Assembly (NCBI GenBank): GCA_041946685.1
Contig: JBHGAV010000028.1
Coordinates: 1 to 64,000, forward strand
Source: JBHGAV01 sp041946685
GTDB lineage: Bacteria; Acidobacteriota; Terriglobia; Bryobacterales; Bryobacteraceae
Length of the DNA stretch: 64,000 bases
Direction of reading: 5' to 3'
The position numbers were made by a program, and so were the translations under genes. Numbering within the stretch: the first letter of the stretch is position 1; the number at the start of each line of letters is the position of its first letter. The notes under the pieces are model-generated. The model was not told the origin of the DNA, searched no databases, and saw nothing but the letters and a program-made list of their open reading frames with translations. Shown here piece by piece: positions 63,802 to 64,000 of this stretch.

Positions 63802-64000
63802 ATGAGCTTGCTCCCGCAGGGGCTGGCTGCCGTGGTTTACCGGCAGGCGGCGAAGCTGTCGGCGCGCATGTTGTCCGCCTCCCCCATCGTGGAGAGCGTC
63901 TTGCTCCACCGCAGCGTCGCCACCGGCGAAGTTGACTTCGGGCGCAGCGACATCGACCTGCTGCTGGTCATCGGCGAACAGGCGGCCGGGGACGGAGCGG
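63802..64000 (+). CDS. nucleotidyltransferase-domain protein (partial, runs off window)
   Basis: The first 66 residues are visible (MSLLPQGLAAVVYRQAAKLSARM...). 'VESVLLHRSVATGEVDFGRSDIDLLLVI' has the Pol-beta nucleotidyltransferase metal motif S-D-I-D-L, preceded by an imperfect G-S loop (HRSVATGEV). The C-terminal part is beyond the window, so the subfamily cannot be named. Confidence 0.75.
   Translation, partial: MSLLPQGLAAVVYRQAAKLSARMLSASPIVESVLLHRSVATGEVDFGRSDIDLLLVIGEQAAGDGA

Overview
The window looks like a chromosomal segment of a GC-rich acidobacterium, probably of the Solibacter/Bryobacter type. The reasons are TIGR03437-style 'Solibacter' C-terminal domains (10126-13023, 54741-56360), a PadR gene followed by the remains of an acidobacterial orphan ABC permease (53426-54677), many ECF sigma/anti-sigma pairs, and Tat-exported sugar isomerases and Gfo/Idh oxidoreductases. 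Most genes are housekeeping or envelope genes packed into short operons with ATGA/GTGA/TTGA stop-start overlaps. Placement is inferred from gene content, not from a phylogeny.

Layout. 1-0.8 kb: the 3' part of tRNA-Pro(TGG), a two-gene nucleotidyltransferase cassette, and a decayed second tRNA-Pro copy. 0.85-6.6 kb: a lone cyclic-nucleotide-binding protein and a two-gene CoA-dehydratase/activase-like system, divergent from two small conserved genes. 6.7-9.4 kb: a BlaI/BlaR1-type regulator and M56 protease pair with a readable promoter and two abutting operators. 9.5-13 kb: a secreted barrel-like protein and a mosaic beta-propeller protein. 13-18.6 kb: an alpha/alpha-barrel protein, then on the other strand pfk - TIGR00300 enzyme - queF - methyltransferase. 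18.6-21 kb: exported sugar-metabolism proteins. 21.2-25.4 kb: citrate synthase converging on a four-gene 2-oxoacid:ferredoxin oxidoreductase. 25.4-31.3 kb: a minus-strand run holding a zinc-ribbon coiled-coil protein, murJ, an M20 peptidase, a receiver domain, hpt, and a kinase-like/nuclease-like fusion. 31.4-36.3 kb: sigma/anti-sigma/membrane protein, divergent from three Tad-type secreted-pilus genes.

36.3-43.2 kb: sugar isomerase, ftsH and tilS, divergent from gnd, a KdsC-like phosphatase and an ACT-domain protein. 43.2-48.5 kb: a CHAT-protease lipoprotein, ECF sigma factor and zinc-finger anti-sigma operon, divergent from a stand-alone Cas6-like RAMP gene. The gene-free DNA on both sides of the Cas6-like gene is rich in nested inverted repeats. 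48.6-53.4 kb: PilZ protein, Flp pilin, MFS transporter, sua5, prfB (with its programmed +1 frameshift) and a phosphoesterase overlapping it. 53.4-54.7 kb: PadR and a decayed permease. 54.7-64 kb: a TIGR03437-like protein, the giant 2-oxoglutarate decarboxylase/dehydrogenase (kgd), a zinc-ribbon miniprotein, uvrA, a Tat-exported C_GCAxxG_C_C protein and the start of another nucleotidyltransferase.

Central carbon metabolism is the clearest shared theme. Citrate synthase, ferredoxin-dependent KOR, Kgd, a PPi-type phosphofructokinase and 6-phosphogluconate dehydrogenase all lie here, giving two routes from 2-oxoglutarate to succinyl units. The parts most worth a second look are the tRNA-flanked cassette, the CHAT-sigma-antisigma/Cas6 neighbourhood with its structured intergenic DNA, the kinase/nuclease fusion coupled to hpt, and the mosaic propeller protein. 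There is no CRISPR array, complete insertion sequence, prophage or rRNA in the window.
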